From an uncultured Clostridia bacterium (lineage in GTDB: Bacteria; Bacillota; Clostridia; Oscillospirales; Acutalibacteraceae): a stretch of 64,000 bases of DNA. Below the pieces are notes generated by a model. It ran no database searches and was not told the origin of the DNA. It saw only the letters and a list, made by a program, of their open reading frames with translations. Positions within the stretch are counted from its first letter, which is position 1, and each line of letters starts with the position of its first letter. Location of the stretch: NCBI GenBank assembly GCA_947305745.1, contig CAMZEH010000001.1:1-64000 (forward strand). Reading direction: 5' to 3'. Below are positions 17,969-27,338 of this stretch, piece after piece. Position numbers and translations under genes: made by a program.

Positions 17969-18010
17969 AACAACTTCTCCTTTCAAAATCTAGCATTAAA
18001 CTCATCCATA

Positions 18011-18039
18011 ATTGTACCATAATATGTGTTTATTACCAA
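18011..18039 (-). promoter_or_regulatory. promoter of GG-peptide gene A
   Basis: On the minus strand, TTGGTA (18034-18039) and TACAAT (18011-18016) are 17 bases apart, placing the start about 35 bases before the ATG at 17968. The -35 box is imperfect; the spacing is ideal. Confidence 0.6.
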
Positions 18040-18044
18040 TATTT

Positions 18045-19880
18045 TTATTTTTCGAAATAATCATATATCTCTTTCGCAACAGATTCAGGCATTCCATGCA
18101 TTAATTTCAAATCTTCAACTGAAGCTTTGGCGATATTTTTCAGCGAGCCGTATTTATTAAGAAGCATTTTTGCTCTTTCACGACCCACACCCGGAATTTT
18201 CGTGAGGCTTGAGCCGACAACTCGTTTATTTCTAAGCTGTTTATGATAATTTATCGTGTATCTATGCACTTCATCTTGTATATTCGTTATAAGACTAAAA
18301 AGTCTGCCGTAATTTTTTATTTCAATTTCTTCGCCATCGGTTGTCATCGCTCTTGTGCGGTGTTTTGAATCTTTCACCATGCCAAAAACAGGAATATTTA
18401 TATCAAATTCTCTAAGGACTTCGCTCGCCGCGCGGGTATGTGCGGTTCCGCCATCAACCAAGATTAAGTCCGGCAAAAACCCAAAAGAATTATTCGGATT
18501 GTCTCTGTTATTTAAATATTCTTGTATACGTCTGGAAATAACCTCGCGCATTGAGCCGTAATCATCTTGACCATCCACAAACTTAATTTTGAATTTACGG
18601 TATGCAGATTTCATCGGCTTGCCGTTTTTATAAACAATCATTCCGCCTACATTATCTTTGCCCATTATATTTGAAATATCGTAAGCTTCAATAGAACTCG
18701 GCGTGCTTTTGAGGTTGAGAATATTTCGAAGTTCTTCCAGCGTATCATCTATTTTGCTCTTGTTGCCTTTATTTCTTAGGAGCGATTCTTCTGCATTTTT
18801 TGCGCACATTTCCAGCAAATGCAGTTGTTCTCCGCGCTTTGGAATAATTATATTCACGTTTTTTTTGAAATGCTCGGAAAAATATTTTTTTATAAGTCCT
18901 TCGTTTTCAATTTCACCGTCAATTAATATCGTCTTCGGAATACTATCCGTATTTTCATAGTATTGCTCTAAAAATTCGCTACGGGTCGCGGGCAAGCTAT
19001 CATCAGGCTCAACTATATAATTTTGGCTATCATAGAGATCGCCGTCTTTAAACCTAAAAACTTCAAAAGAGATGTTTTTTTCATCACGAGCACAAGCAAT
19101 TACATCTTGGTTTTTAACCTTATAAGCAACCACCTTCTGCCTATTTTTAATGTTTTCTATGGCTTTAATTCTGTCACGGATCTGTGCGGCATACTCGAAA
19201 TTGAGTTTTTCGGCTGCTTTTTGCATCGTATTTCTAAGATTTTTAATCGTTTCCGAACTTCCGCGCTTTACAAAATGTTCCGCTTCGTTTATGGAATTTA
19301 CATAATCTTCGTTCGAAATCGCTCGGATACAGGGTGCAGAGCAGCGATTGATATAATAATTAAGGCACGGACGTTTGTAGATTTTATCGAGGTTTCGATT
19401 ACAAGTCGGAACTTTAAAAATTTTAACCATTTCTTCGGCGGTTTGCTTGACGGAAAATGAATTTGTATATGGGCCAATGTAAGCCGCTCCGTCGTTTTGC
19501 TTCTGCTTAACGTAAAGAATTTTCGGCCACTTTTCTTTTGTAATCTTAATGTAGCTAAACCCCTTATCGTCTTTAAGTAAAATATTATATTTCGGCTGAT
19601 GTTTCTTTATTAGACTGCATTCCAAAACAAGCGCCTCGAATTCGCTATCGGTCATTATATAATCAAATTTTGAAATGTTCGAAACCATTTTTTTTACTTT
19701 CTCGGTATGGCCGGAATCATTCATGAAATATGAAGAAACTCGATTCTTTAAGTTTTTCGCTTTACCGATATATATAATTTCCCCTTGTGTATCTTTCATT
19801 ATATATACCCCTGGCATATCGGGGAGTTTTTTTACTTCCTCTTTGAAATTCAACGTATTCGTCATCTCTTTAAACCTCAT
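18045..19880 (-). CDS. uvrC: UvrABC system protein C
   Basis: Nuclease that makes both incisions in nucleotide-excision repair. The 611 residues show the GIY-YIG domain (MPGVYIMKDTQGEIIYIGKA) near 20-42, the Cys-containing loop CLNYYINRCSAPC near 175, the UVR motif (FEYAAQIRDRIKAI) near 220, the RNase H-like endonuclease domain (LILVDGGTAH) near 475 and a C-terminal helix-hairpin-helix (TKIPGVGRERAKMLLNKYG). It is full length. The ATG follows AAAGGAG. Confidence 0.96.
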   Translation of the reverse strand: MRFKEMTNTLNFKEEVKKLPDMPGVYIMKDTQGEIIYIGKAKNLKNRVSSYFMNDSGHTEKVKKMVSNISKFDYIMTDSEFEALVLECSLIKKHQPKYNILLKDDKGFSYIKITKEKWPKILYVKQKQNDGAAYIGPYTNSFSVKQTAEEMVKIFKVPTCNRNLDKIYKRPCLNYYINRCSAPCIRAISNEDYVNSINEAEHFVKRGSSETIKNLRNTMQKAAEKLNFEYAAQIRDRIKAIENIKNRQKVVAYKVKNQDVIACARDEKNISFEVFRFKDGDLYDSQNYIVEPDDSLPATRSEFLEQYYENTDSIPKTILIDGEIENEGLIKKYFSEHFKKNVNIIIPKRGEQLHLLEMCAKNAEESLLRNKGNKSKIDDTLEELRNILNLKSTPSSIEAYDISNIMGKDNVGGMIVYKNGKPMKSAYRKFKIKFVDGQDDYGSMREVISRRIQEYLNNRDNPNNSFGFLPDLILVDGGTAHTRAASEVLREFDINIPVFGMVKDSKHRTRAMTTDGEEIEIKNYGRLFSLITNIQDEVHRYTINYHKQLRNKRVVGSSLTKIPGVGRERAKMLLNKYGSLKNIAKASVEDLKLMHGMPESVAKEIYDYFEK

Positions 19881-19948
19881 TATAGTTAAACTCCTTTAAT
19901 TATATTAAATAATTAAAGTATGCTCAAATATTAAATGAAAATAACTTT

Positions 19949-19981
19949 TGAAAAACAAAAACAGCTGCCGGAAAGCAGCCG
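19949..19981 (-). terminator. terminator of GG-peptide gene B
   Basis: On the minus strand a 7-bp stem (CGGCTGC/GCAGCTG, one G-T pair) with a 6-base loop is followed by TTTTTGTTTTTC. It starts about 20 bases after the stop codon at 20002. Confidence 0.8.
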
Positions 19982-20001
19982 TCCGCAATTCGAAACTGTT
20001 C

Positions 20002-20349
20002 TTATGATATTCCCAAGCTCTGACTATTCCTCGCATCTTTTTCACGTGCATTACTTATCACTCCACATACAATCATGGATAATATGCACGTGCTTAGTGT
20101 AGATGCTACCGCTATACTGCAATTTTTGGCTTTTCGTATGTATTTGTTGTAACCTGATGTATTTTTCCCCTTTTTTGCTTTATCGGCTTTAGAAAAATAA
20201 GCACATGTCGCAATAGAACATCCCAAACTCGATATAAGCATTGGACCGGCCGCACCGGCTGCAATGTCCACAATATCTACTCCGCCTACAACACTTCCCA
20301 AAGAATCAATATCTAATTTTTTGAGAAAAGGCTTCGAAATTTCCGCCAT
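20002..20349 (-). CDS. double-glycine leader peptide, two-helix family (copy B)
   Basis: A 115-residue product with a 23-residue leader ending LDIDSLGSVVGG, an ideal GG leader (L-12, S-8, L-7, V-4, G-2, G-1). The core has a hydrophobic segment IVDIAAGAAGPMLISSLGCSI, a basic linker (SKADKAKKGKNTSGYNKYIRKAK) and a second hydrophobic segment SIAVASTLSTCILSMIVCGV, then a polar tail. The GC motif, the AK-rich linker and the segment order match copies A and C. It is monocistronic, with its own promoter and terminator between uvrC and secA. A bacteriocin-like or other exported membrane-active role is inferred from the leader only. Confidence 0.8.
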   Translation of the reverse strand: MAEISKPFLKKLDIDSLGSVVGGVDIVDIAAGAAGPMLISSLGCSIATCAYFSKADKAKKGKNTSGYNKYIRKAKNCSIAVASTLSTCILSMIVCGVISNAREKDARNSQSLGIS

Positions 20350-20429
20350 GCTTCATTCCCTGCCTTTCGTCTGACCCTAAACACAAATATTACCAATTCA
20401 TAAAATAGGTTTAAACCGCTCTGTGCGTT

Positions 20430-20459
20430 ATCATAACATAAATTCATGGGTATTGTCAA
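20430..20459 (-). promoter_or_regulatory. promoter of GG-peptide gene B
   Basis: A perfect TTGACA (20454-20459) and TATGAT (20430-20435) lie 18 bases apart on the minus strand, about 80 bases before the start codon at 20349. Confidence 0.7.
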
Positions 20460-20477
20460 GCAGAATTAATGCTTACA

Positions 20478-20506
20478 CCAAAACCGCCACCAAAAATTGT
20501 GGCGGT
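20478..20506 (-). terminator. terminator of secA
   Basis: An 8-bp perfect stem ACCGCCAC/GTGGCGGT with an 8-base loop, followed on the minus strand by TTTGG. It lies 30 bases after the secA stop and just upstream of the promoter of GG-peptide gene B, so it insulates that gene. Confidence 0.75.
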
Positions 20507-20536
20507 AAAATAGACAATGTATAGTGATGACCTTTG

Positions 20537-23155
20537 CTATTTCTGTTCCGGTAGATTAATAACATTTGTTTTTGCTCTTTGCATATTAATTTTAAAGCTA
20601 AGCAAAATTCTAACTGTATTTTCTTTGATAGTTTCGATCATCGCATCGAACATCTCAAAACCTTCGACTCTATATTCGACAATCGGATCACGCTGTCCGT
20701 AAGCACGGAGGTTAATGCCTCTCTTAAGCTCTTCCATGGCATCAATGTGATCCATCCACTGCTGATCTACATTACTGAGCAGCACCACACGTTCGAGTTC
20801 TCTCGCACCCTCAGCACCTATAATTTCTTCATGCTTTGCGTATATGCTGTGGCATCTATTTTTAATAAAATTCGATATTTCTTCAGGAGTCATGTTAATA
20901 GGATTGTTATCCTCCTCGGTTAAATCCTTTTCGGTAATAACCCAATCCATGTAGTATCCGCGCAGGCCTTCGATGTTCCAGTTTTCCACAGGCATATCTT
21001 TTGAGATGAATCTACTTACAACGCTATCCACCATCTCATCTATCATCTTTGAAATTTTATCTTTCAAATCCACACCATTGAGGACCTCATCGCGCTGACC
21101 ATATATAATCTCACGCTGGCGATTAAGAACGTCGTCATACTGAAGAACATGTTTACGAATACCAAAGTTTCTTCCTTCAATCTTCTTCTGCGCCGCTTCA
21201 ATAGATTTTGTAAGCATTCTCGCTTCAAGCGGAGTGTCTTCGTCAACGTTTAATCTCGACATCATTCTTTGCATTCTGTCGCCGCCGAAAAGTCTCATTA
21301 AGTCGTCCTCAAGCGAGAGATAAAACCTACTCTTACCCGGGTCACCTTGACGTCCCGCACGGCCTCGTAGCTGATTATCTATACGTCTGGTTTCGTGTCT
21401 TTCCGTACCGATAACATACAGTCCGCCGCAAGCCTTAACTTCTTCCGCAGCTTGCTTAATTTCTTCTTTATATATGTTATAAAACTCCATATATTTCCTG
21501 CGAGCTTTTAAGATATCCTCGTCGGTCGTTTCGGAATAACTATTCGATTCCGCTACAACTTCTTCGGAGAAACCAAGTTTGCGAAGCTCAGATTTCGCGA
21601 GGTATTCGGCATTACCGCCAAGGCAGATATCTGTTCCGCGCCCTGCCATATTGGTTGCTATCGTGATTGCGCCTTTCTTACCCGCTTGAGCTATTATCTG
21701 CGCTTCAAGTTCGTGGTACTTTGCGTTCAAAACTTGGTGAGGTATATTTTGTTCTTTGAGCATCGCACTTAAGATTTCTGATTTTTCAATCGAAACCGTA
21801 CCCACAAGTACAGGCTGACCTTTCTCGTGGCTTTCGATTATGTCTTTGACAATCGCGCGATATTTCCCGGCCTGAGTTTTATAAACAACATCAGGCAAAT
21901 CTATTCTTTTTACGGGTTTATTCGTCGGGATTTCAACGATATCAAGCTTGTAAATTTCTCTAAACTCTTCTTCTTCGGTCTTTGCCGTTCCCGTCATGCC
22001 CGAGAGTTTATCGTAAAGTCTGAAATAGTTTTGGAATGTAATTGATGCCAAAGTCTTTGATTCTTTCTCAACTTTTACGCCCTCTTTTGCTTCGATGGCT
22101 TGATGTAAACCTTCGTTGTAGCGCCTACCGTACATGATACGACCCGTAAATTCATCAACGATTAAAACCTCGCCATCACGAACAACGTAATCTATATCCT
22201 TTTGCATGACGCCGTTAGCTTTTATCGCCTGATTTATATGGTGTTGGAGTGTTAAATGTTCGGGGTCGGTCAAATTCTCGATATTGAAATATTTTTCCGC
22301 TTTTTCAACGCCTGATTTCGTAAGAGTCGCGGTTTTCGCTTTTTCGTCCACAACATAATCATGGTCTTGGAAAAGTTCTTCGTTATCTTCTTTGGAATTG
22401 ATTTCCGCAACTTTGAGCATCGAAAGGCTCTTTGCGAATTTATCCGCAATAGTATAGAGTTCAGTAGATTTGTCGCCCTCACCCGAAATTATAAGCGGTG
22501 TTCTCGCTTCGTCGATAAGTATCGAGTCTACTTCGTCGACGATTGCAAAATTATGACCTCTTTGAACTTTTGCACGCTTATTCGTCACCATGTTATCTCT
22601 CAGGTAATCGAATCCAAATTCGTTATTCGTACCGTAAGTAATGTCCGCAGCGTATGCTTTCGCCCTTTGTTGCTTTGTGCATTCGTTTACTATGACTCCC
22701 ACACTGAGCCCTAAAAATTTATAGACTTTTCCCATCCATTCTGCGTCACGTTTTGCAAGATAGTCATTGACGGTTACGATATGCACGCCCTTTCCTGCCA
22801 ACGCATTAAGGTACGCAGGCAAGGTTTCAACGAGAGTTTTACCTTCACCTGTCATCATTTCGCTTATGCGTCCTTGATGAAGAACTATTCCGCCGATGAC
22901 CTGAACGGGGAAATGACGCATTGACAAAACTCTGTCCGAAGCTTCTCTACATACCGCAAAAGCATCAGGAAGAATATCATCGAGAGTTTCGCCGTTTTTT
23001 AGTCTCTCTTTAAGAACTATCGTTTGCGATGAAAGCTCCTCATCGGACATATTAAGATATTTACTCTCGAGCGAAAGAACCGCATCGCAAATCGGTTTTA
23101 CTCTGCGAAGTTCACGTTTGCTGTAATTTCCAAAAAGATACTTTAAAAAACTCAT
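20537..23155 (-). CDS. secA: preprotein translocase ATPase SecA
   Basis: Motor that drives unfolded preproteins through SecYEG. The 872 residues show Walker [10 protein letters not shown] near residue 100, [20 protein letters not shown] near 205, DQQWMDH and the YGQRDP scaffold segment near 800. The conserved C-terminal zinc-binding motif (CxCxSGx8CH), which binds SecB or ribosomes in many bacteria, is absent; the protein ends [10 protein letters not shown]. Zinc-less SecA tails are known in several lineages. The ATG at 23155 follows AGAGGTG 6 bases upstream. Confidence 0.97.
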   Translation of the reverse strand: MSFLKYLFGNYSKRELRRVKPICDAVLSLESKYLNMSDEELSSQTIVLKERLKNGETLDDILPDAFAVCREASDRVLSMRHFPVQVIGGIVLHQGRISEMMTGEGKTLVETLPAYLNALAGKGVHIVTVNDYLAKRDAEWMGKVYKFLGLSVGVIVNECTKQQRAKAYAADITYGTNNEFGFDYLRDNMVTNKRAKVQRGHNFAIVDEVDSILIDEARTPLIISGEGDKSTELYTIADKFAKSLSMLKVAEINSKEDNEELFQDHDYVVDEKAKTATLTKSGVEKAEKYFNIENLTDPEHLTLQHHINQAIKANGVMQKDIDYVVRDGEVLIVDEFTGRIMYGRRYNEGLHQAIEAKEGVKVEKESKTLASITFQNYFRLYDKLSGMTGTAKTEEEEFREIYKLDIVEIPTNKPVKRIDLPDVVYKTQAGKYRAIVKDIIESHEKGQPVLVGTVSIEKSEILSAMLKEQNIPHQVLNAKYHELEAQIIAQAGKKGAITIATNMAGRGTDICLGGNAEYLAKSELRKLGFSEEVVAESNSYSETTDEDILKARRKYMEFYNIYKEEIKQAAEEVKACGGLYVIGTERHETRRIDNQLRGRAGRQGDPGKSRFYLSLEDDLMRLFGGDRMQRMMSRLNVDEDTPLEARMLTKSIEAAQKKIEGRNFGIRKHVLQYDDVLNRQREIIYGQRDEVLNGVDLKDKISKMIDEMVDSVVSRFISKDMPVENWNIEGLRGYYMDWVITEKDLTEEDNNPINMTPEEISNFIKNRCHSIYAKHEEIIGAEGARELERVVLLSNVDQQWMDHIDAMEELKRGINLRAYGQRDPIVEYRVEGFEMFDAMIETIKENTVRILLSFKINMQRAKTNVINLPEQK

Positions 23156-23320
23156 ATCCAACACCTCTTAATCAAATCAATGGAATCAATAATTTAACTC
23201 GATTATACTACAAAACAAATAAAAAATCCAGCACTTTAAATGATTGTTTTATACTTTAAAAAGTATTAAGATAGATTGTAACATATCAGGAAACAAAAAT
23301 CATAAAATTTTTATATTTTT

Positions 23321-23348
23321 TTGACATTACTAAAAATTAATTTATAAA
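23321..23348 (+). promoter_or_regulatory. promoter of the GNAT gene
   Basis: TTGACA at 23321-23326 and TATAAA at 23343-23348 are 16 bases apart, just ahead of an AAAGGAGG ribosome site and the ATG at 23369. The very short leader makes this tentative. Confidence 0.5.
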
Positions 23349-23368
23349 ATATTAAAGGAGGAATCTTA

Positions 23369-23887
23369 ATGAATAGCAAAAACTTTAATTTTAACGCCGT
23401 ATTTTCACTTATGCAAAGATCGTTCCCGAAAAATGAGTACAGAAGTTATGAAAATCAGAAAAAACTCCTTGAAAATAAGCATTATAAAATCATTCCGTAT
23501 TTCGGCGATGACAACGAACTTCTGGGATTTGCCGCCGTTTGGGAGTTTGAATTTTTTAAATTTGTGGAGCATATTGCCGTGAGCGAAAAATGCCGCGGAA
23601 TGGGTATAGGTTCGAAAATTATGCATGACATTATAGAAAAATCTGATGTGGATATAATTTTGGAAATCGAACCGCCAAATGATGAAATGAGTAAAAAAAG
23701 ACTCCATTTTTACGAAAAACTAGGTTTTAAATGCAATGATTTTGGGTATTTTCAGTTGCCTCTCAACAAAAACGACAAACCCATGCCGCTGAAAATTTTA
23801 AGTTATCCTCAAGTAATAAATGAAGAAAAATTTAAGAAAATTCAGGAAATAATTTACTCAAATGTATATGAAAAAAGCGAGCTTTAA
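23369..23887 (+). CDS. GNAT-family N-acetyltransferase
   Basis: A 172-residue acyl-CoA-dependent acyltransferase. The core strand-helix motif VEHIAVSEKCRGMGIGSKIM, with the R/Q-x-x-G-x-G/A pyrophosphate loop RGMGIG, lies near residues 70-90, and the C-terminal RLHFYEKLGFK motif near 112. The substrate is unknown. It is convergent with gpsA and the two stop regions overlap by 4 bases, inside a shared terminator hairpin. Confidence 0.85.
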   Translation: MNSKNFNFNAVFSLMQRSFPKNEYRSYENQKKLLENKHYKIIPYFGDDNELLGFAAVWEFEFFKFVEHIAVSEKCRGMGIGSKIMHDIIEKSDVDIILEIEPPNDEMSKKRLHFYEKLGFKCNDFGYFQLPLNKNDKPMPLKILSYPQVINEEKFKKIQEIIYSNVYEKSEL

Positions 23888-23903
23888 AACTCGCTTTTTA
23901 GTT
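23872..23903. terminator. bidirectional terminator between the GNAT gene and gpsA
   Basis: A 10-bp perfect stem AAAAAGCGAG/CTCGCTTTTT with an 8-base loop overlaps both stop codons. The A and T flanks make it work in either direction. Confidence 0.85.
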
Positions 23904-24846
23904 TTCGTAAAAATAGACCTGAAATCGCTTCTTTCGGTGCGGTTATACCGTTTACAGCCCTATAAACGGCCGTGCAAATCGGTAGCTCCACGCCAACTTT
24001 TTCGCCGAGCTTTACAAGCGCATGCGATGTCTTTACACCTTCGGCAAGCTTCGTGCAAGGTTCGCCTGTGATAAGCGATTCACCATATTTCCTATTATTG
24101 CTATGCTCCGAAAACAGCGTTGCTTGATAATCTCCCAAATGCGCAAGACCGTAAGACGAAAACGCATTGCCTCCGAGCGCTTTTATAAGCCTTGCGATTT
24201 CGCTCGTGCCTCTGGACATCAGCGCGCCTTTGAGCGACTCATAATTCATTCCGTCCAAAACGCCCGCGGCTATGCCCATGACGTTCTTCGCAGCGGCTCC
24301 GATTTCCGTACCGATTATATCCGCGCCGTAATAAAACCTTATCAGCGGGCTCGAAAATTTTTCCACCAGATAATGTTTAACTTCATCTTCGTCACTGTCT
24401 ATAACCATGCAATTCGGAATGCCTTTTGCAAAATCTTGAACGTGACCAGGTCCGACCCAAGCCGCGACTTTCTGCATTTTGCCCAAACATTCACGCACGA
24501 CTTCCGAAAGGCGTCTTCCCGTACTCTCCTCAATGCCTTTCATACATAGAACTATTATTTTACCGCTAAAATCACACGATTTTTTGGCTTCCATCAGGAA
24601 ACTCCTTAGCGACTGCGAACTTATCGAAATCACCAAGACTTCCGCCGAATCGGTCGCTTCTTTTAAGTTGTCCATAAGGTTAATTTTCTCGTCAAACTCC
24701 AAAAAAGCATTTTTGCGTGAAGATTTAATCTCGCTCAGGTGATATGAACCCGGCCTACCCCATAAACTGACCGAATGCCCGATTTTATTAAGGTACCACG
24801 CTATAAAAGAACCCCATCTTCCGCAGCCCAAAACTGAAATATTCAA
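23884..24846 (-). CDS. gpsA: glycerol-3-phosphate dehydrogenase [NAD(P)+]
   Basis: Makes sn-glycerol 3-phosphate from dihydroxyacetone phosphate, the backbone for phospholipids. The 320 residues begin with the Rossmann motif VLGCGRWGS, followed by WVGPGHVQDFAKGIPN near 140 and the catalytic Lys region EIGAAAKNVMGIAAG near 190; SRGTSEIARL near 240 is also typical. Slightly shorter than the usual 330-340 but complete. The ATG follows GGAGG. Confidence 0.94.
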   Translation of the reverse strand: MNISVLGCGRWGSFIAWYLNKIGHSVSLWGRPGSYHLSEIKSSRKNAFLEFDEKINLMDNLKEATDSAEVLVISISSQSLRSFLMEAKKSCDFSGKIIVLCMKGIEESTGRRLSEVVRECLGKMQKVAAWVGPGHVQDFAKGIPNCMVIDSDEDEVKHYLVEKFSSPLIRFYYGADIIGTEIGAAAKNVMGIAAGVLDGMNYESLKGALMSRGTSEIARLIKALGGNAFSSYGLAHLGDYQATLFSEHSNNRKYGESLITGEPCTKLAEGVKTSHALVKLGEKVGVELPICTAVYRAVNGITAPKEAISGLFLRKLKSEF

Positions 24847-25145
24847 TTCAAAACTCCTCCAACAAAATATTTAATCTAATATCATTATATAGAATTTTGA
24901 AAATTCGTAAAGAAGAACTCGCATTAAAATTTTTCAGAAAATATTTTAAACAATTTTGTCGAAATTTACTCTCTGAAGTATAAAATAATGTGCATTAGGG
25001 AATATTTGCAGTTTTTTTGATATTTTATTGAATTTTTTTTAATTTGGTGGTACACTTATCTGGCGTATATTTAAAATATTTATCATTTACAGACAAAATA
25101 TGTGCATTTAAAGCAGAAACAATCAATCGTAAAGGAGTTTATAGT
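24847..25145. other. 299-base intergenic region with divergent gpsA and ftsZ leaders
   Basis: AT-rich region between gpsA (minus) and ftsZ (plus). It holds the ftsZ ribosome site AAAGGAG at 25132-25138 and several T-rich runs. I see no convincing gene, tRNA or conserved operator in it; the promoters are not clear enough to mark. Confidence 0.5.
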
Positions 25146-26246
25146 ATGGGTTTTGAATTTGACGATACCGCTGAAGAGTCAGTAAAAATTAAAGTAGTAG
25201 GAGTAGGCGGAGGCGGTGGAAATGCCGTAAATCGTATGGTTGACTCCGGTGTCAAGTGTGTGGAATTCATTTGCGTTAACACAGACAGACAAGCTTTACT
25301 TCGCTCAAAAGCAACACACAAAATTCAAATCGGCGAAAAAATAACAAAAGGTAAGGGCGCAGGTTCCAAACCGGAAATCGGCCAAAGAGCTGCCGAAGAA
25401 AGCAGAGATGAAATCATCGCAGCTTTAAAAGGCGCAGATATGGTGTTCATCACCGCAGGAATGGGTGGCGGAACAGGCACGGGAGCTGCTCCGATCGTAG
25501 CTCAGATCGCAAGAGAAATGGGCATACTTACAATCGGCATTGTAACCAAACCGTTTGCGTTTGAAGGGCAAAAGAGAATGGCTCAAGCCGAATCGGGCAT
25601 TGCGGCGCTCAGAGAGCATGTTGATTCGCTGGTTGTAATCCCGAACGAAAGACTCAAAATGGCAAGCCAACAAAGAATCACCCTCATGAATGCATTTATC
25701 GTTGCCGATGACGTTTTAAGACAAGGTGTACAGAGTATTTCGGACTTGATCGTACTGCCGGGTCTTGTAAACCTCGACTTCGCGGACGTAACTTCTATAA
25801 TGAAAGATGCCGGATACGCTCACATGGGTGTCGGACGTGCATCGGGCAAAGACAAAGCCGAAGTTGCGGCAAATATGGCAATTTCAAGTCCGCTGCTTGA
25901 GACGGCAATAAACGGCGCAAAGGGCGTCATCATCAATGTCACCGCGTCGCCTGACATCGGACTCGATGAGATCGAAACAGCGTCTTCGATGATCGCACAA
26001 CAAGCCGACAAGAACGCAAACATCATTTGGGGTGCAGCGTTTGACGAAACTATGGATGATGAAATTAGCGTCACAGTTATTGCGACAGGTTTTGCTACAA
26101 GGGAATCGTACTTACCGACTCCGCCAACAACCGGAGCATCAAGCCAAAACACCATCAGACAGTTCCCTGCATCTTCAAGCGCTCCATCCAATTCCGAAGA
26201 TGATAATTTCTATGACATCATGTCAATTTTTAAAAACAATAAATAA
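25146..26246 (+). CDS. ftsZ: cell division protein FtsZ
   Basis: Tubulin-like GTPase that forms the division ring. The 366 residues have [12 protein letters not shown] near residue 20, the tubulin signature [10 protein letters not shown] near 105, the T7 loop [15 protein letters not shown] near 205 and a flexible linker ending in the C-terminal peptide [12 protein letters not shown], which binds partners such as FtsA/SepF. The peptide differs from the common DIPxFLR form but has the same position. The ATG at 25146 follows AAAGGAG. It stands alone, with ftsA and the mur genes not adjacent. Confidence 0.97.
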   Translation: MGFEFDDTAEESVKIKVVGVGGGGGNAVNRMVDSGVKCVEFICVNTDRQALLRSKATHKIQIGEKITKGKGAGSKPEIGQRAAEESRDEIIAALKGADMVFITAGMGGGTGTGAAPIVAQIAREMGILTIGIVTKPFAFEGQKRMAQAESGIAALREHVDSLVVIPNERLKMASQQRITLMNAFIVADDVLRQGVQSISDLIVLPGLVNLDFADVTSIMKDAGYAHMGVGRASGKDKAEVAANMAISSPLLETAINGAKGVIINVTASPDIGLDEIETASSMIAQQADKNANIIWGAAFDETMDDEISVTVIATGFATRESYLPTPPTTGASSQNTIRQFPASSSAPSNSEDDNFYDIMSIFKNNK

Positions 26247-26267
26247 TTGGTAATGTTATAATTTGGT

Positions 26268-26306
26268 CTCCTGAATTTTTTCTATATTCAGGGGGCACAT
26301 TTTTTC
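26268..26306 (+). terminator. terminator of ftsZ
   Basis: A 9-bp stem CTCCTGAAT/ATTCAGGGG (one T-G pair) with a 9-base loop is followed by CACATTTTTTC. It lies 21 bases after the ftsZ stop and so separates it from the accessory gene at 26340. Confidence 0.75.
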
Positions 26307-26339
26307 GCCATAAAATGGAATAAATTGAGGAATAATCCT

Positions 26340-27083
26340 ATGAATAATATTAAAACTGTTTTTTCTATTATTCTATCCGCGCTGACTTTTCAATCCTTTG
26401 CCAGCATATGCCCGGCCAAGTGCATGAAAAATCCGGAAGAATCCAGCCCTAAAATTATGCCTAAACATATCAAAAAAACTTCTGATCCCGGCTATTGTTT
26501 GCCCGAGCTCTCCAGAAGATGTTTCCCAATGGTGGAAAGAAAATTTTTTATCAACAGAAATATGGTTGAACATGTCAAGATGCACACCCCCAGACGGGGT
26601 AAAATATTCGACTTTGATGAGCTTAGCGGAATGCTTATTTTAGAGGCAATACAACTTTTAGACATCGGTGATCCGGACAAAATTAATCCGAGAATCGATA
26701 GAGAATTCAATCCGGTTTATAGCAAATACATTGAGTTTTCACAAAAACTGGTATCACTTGAGGTAACACCTATAACCTTCACAAACAGAATCCCGTTCGC
26801 TCGCCCTACCCAAAAACCGCCGCACTTAGACAGCAAACCAACGACGCACACGCTATCGCGCGTAGACCCTTACGCGATTTTAGGAGCAAATCACTGGCTG
26901 AAAGCACCTATGCAAATAACGCTAAGTTCACACATAGATTTTACAACAGCACAATGTATCAACTGGTACCAAGCCCAAAAAAGCGCACGATATTTGGCAT
27001 TCACACGATCTTGCAACATATGCGCAGCGAGGCACATGCACCTTTTGTGGGAATATTTACCATATATATTCCCAGAAGTATAA
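26340..27083 (+). pseudogene. secreted orphan protein, probably frameshifted
   Basis: The ATG at 26340 (GAGG 9 bases upstream) begins a clear signal peptide (MNNIKTVFSIILSALTFQSFA, then SICPAKC). The frame continues to 27083 for 247 residues. I do not recognise the protein. After about residue 155 the composition turns odd (many His, Trp and Cys, few Glu and Lys). In the -1 frame an open stretch from 26762 to 27145 has normal composition (LRQQTNDAHAIARR, LVPSPKKRTIFGIH). The likely original product switches frame between 26765 and 26820, perhaps at the run of five A at 26812-26816. Real mutation, assembly error or programmed shift cannot be separated from one sequence. Confidence 0.6.
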
Positions 27084-27338
27084 TTCATAATAAAACTTCA
27101 CACACTGATATTTTTAATACTTTTGATAATTATGCTATAAAATGATATGTTTTTTTTACGTTATCAACTTTTTCAACAACTTTTTCAACAAAACTAATAA
27201 ATAATAGCACATTTTGCCAATGCCGCAATCATTAAACTTTTAAATCTAAAAAATCAAAATAATAAATGTTGACAACGGTTTATATGTTTGTGTTACAATA
27301 TAGTTGAAAACAGTAAACTTTATAAGGAGATAGTTTTT
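27084..27338. other. AT-rich leader region with short repeats
   Basis: About 250 bases between the 26340 gene and GG-peptide gene C. The first 62 bases are the probable lost tail of the 26340 gene. Near 27160-27190 the unit CAACTTTTTCAA recurs in tandem. The 3' end holds the promoter of gene C. No further gene was seen. Confidence 0.5.
27269..27299 (+). promoter_or_regulatory. promoter of GG-peptide gene C
   Basis: TTGACA (27269-27274) and TACAAT (27294-27299) are 19 bases apart, about 40 bases before the ATG at 27339. Both boxes are good; the spacer is longer than ideal. Confidence 0.6.

Noticed and set aside
27160..27195. CAACTTTTTCAA repeats as a DnaA-box cluster or origin
   Set aside because: The units do not match TTATCCACA and no dnaA, dnaN or rpmH gene is near.
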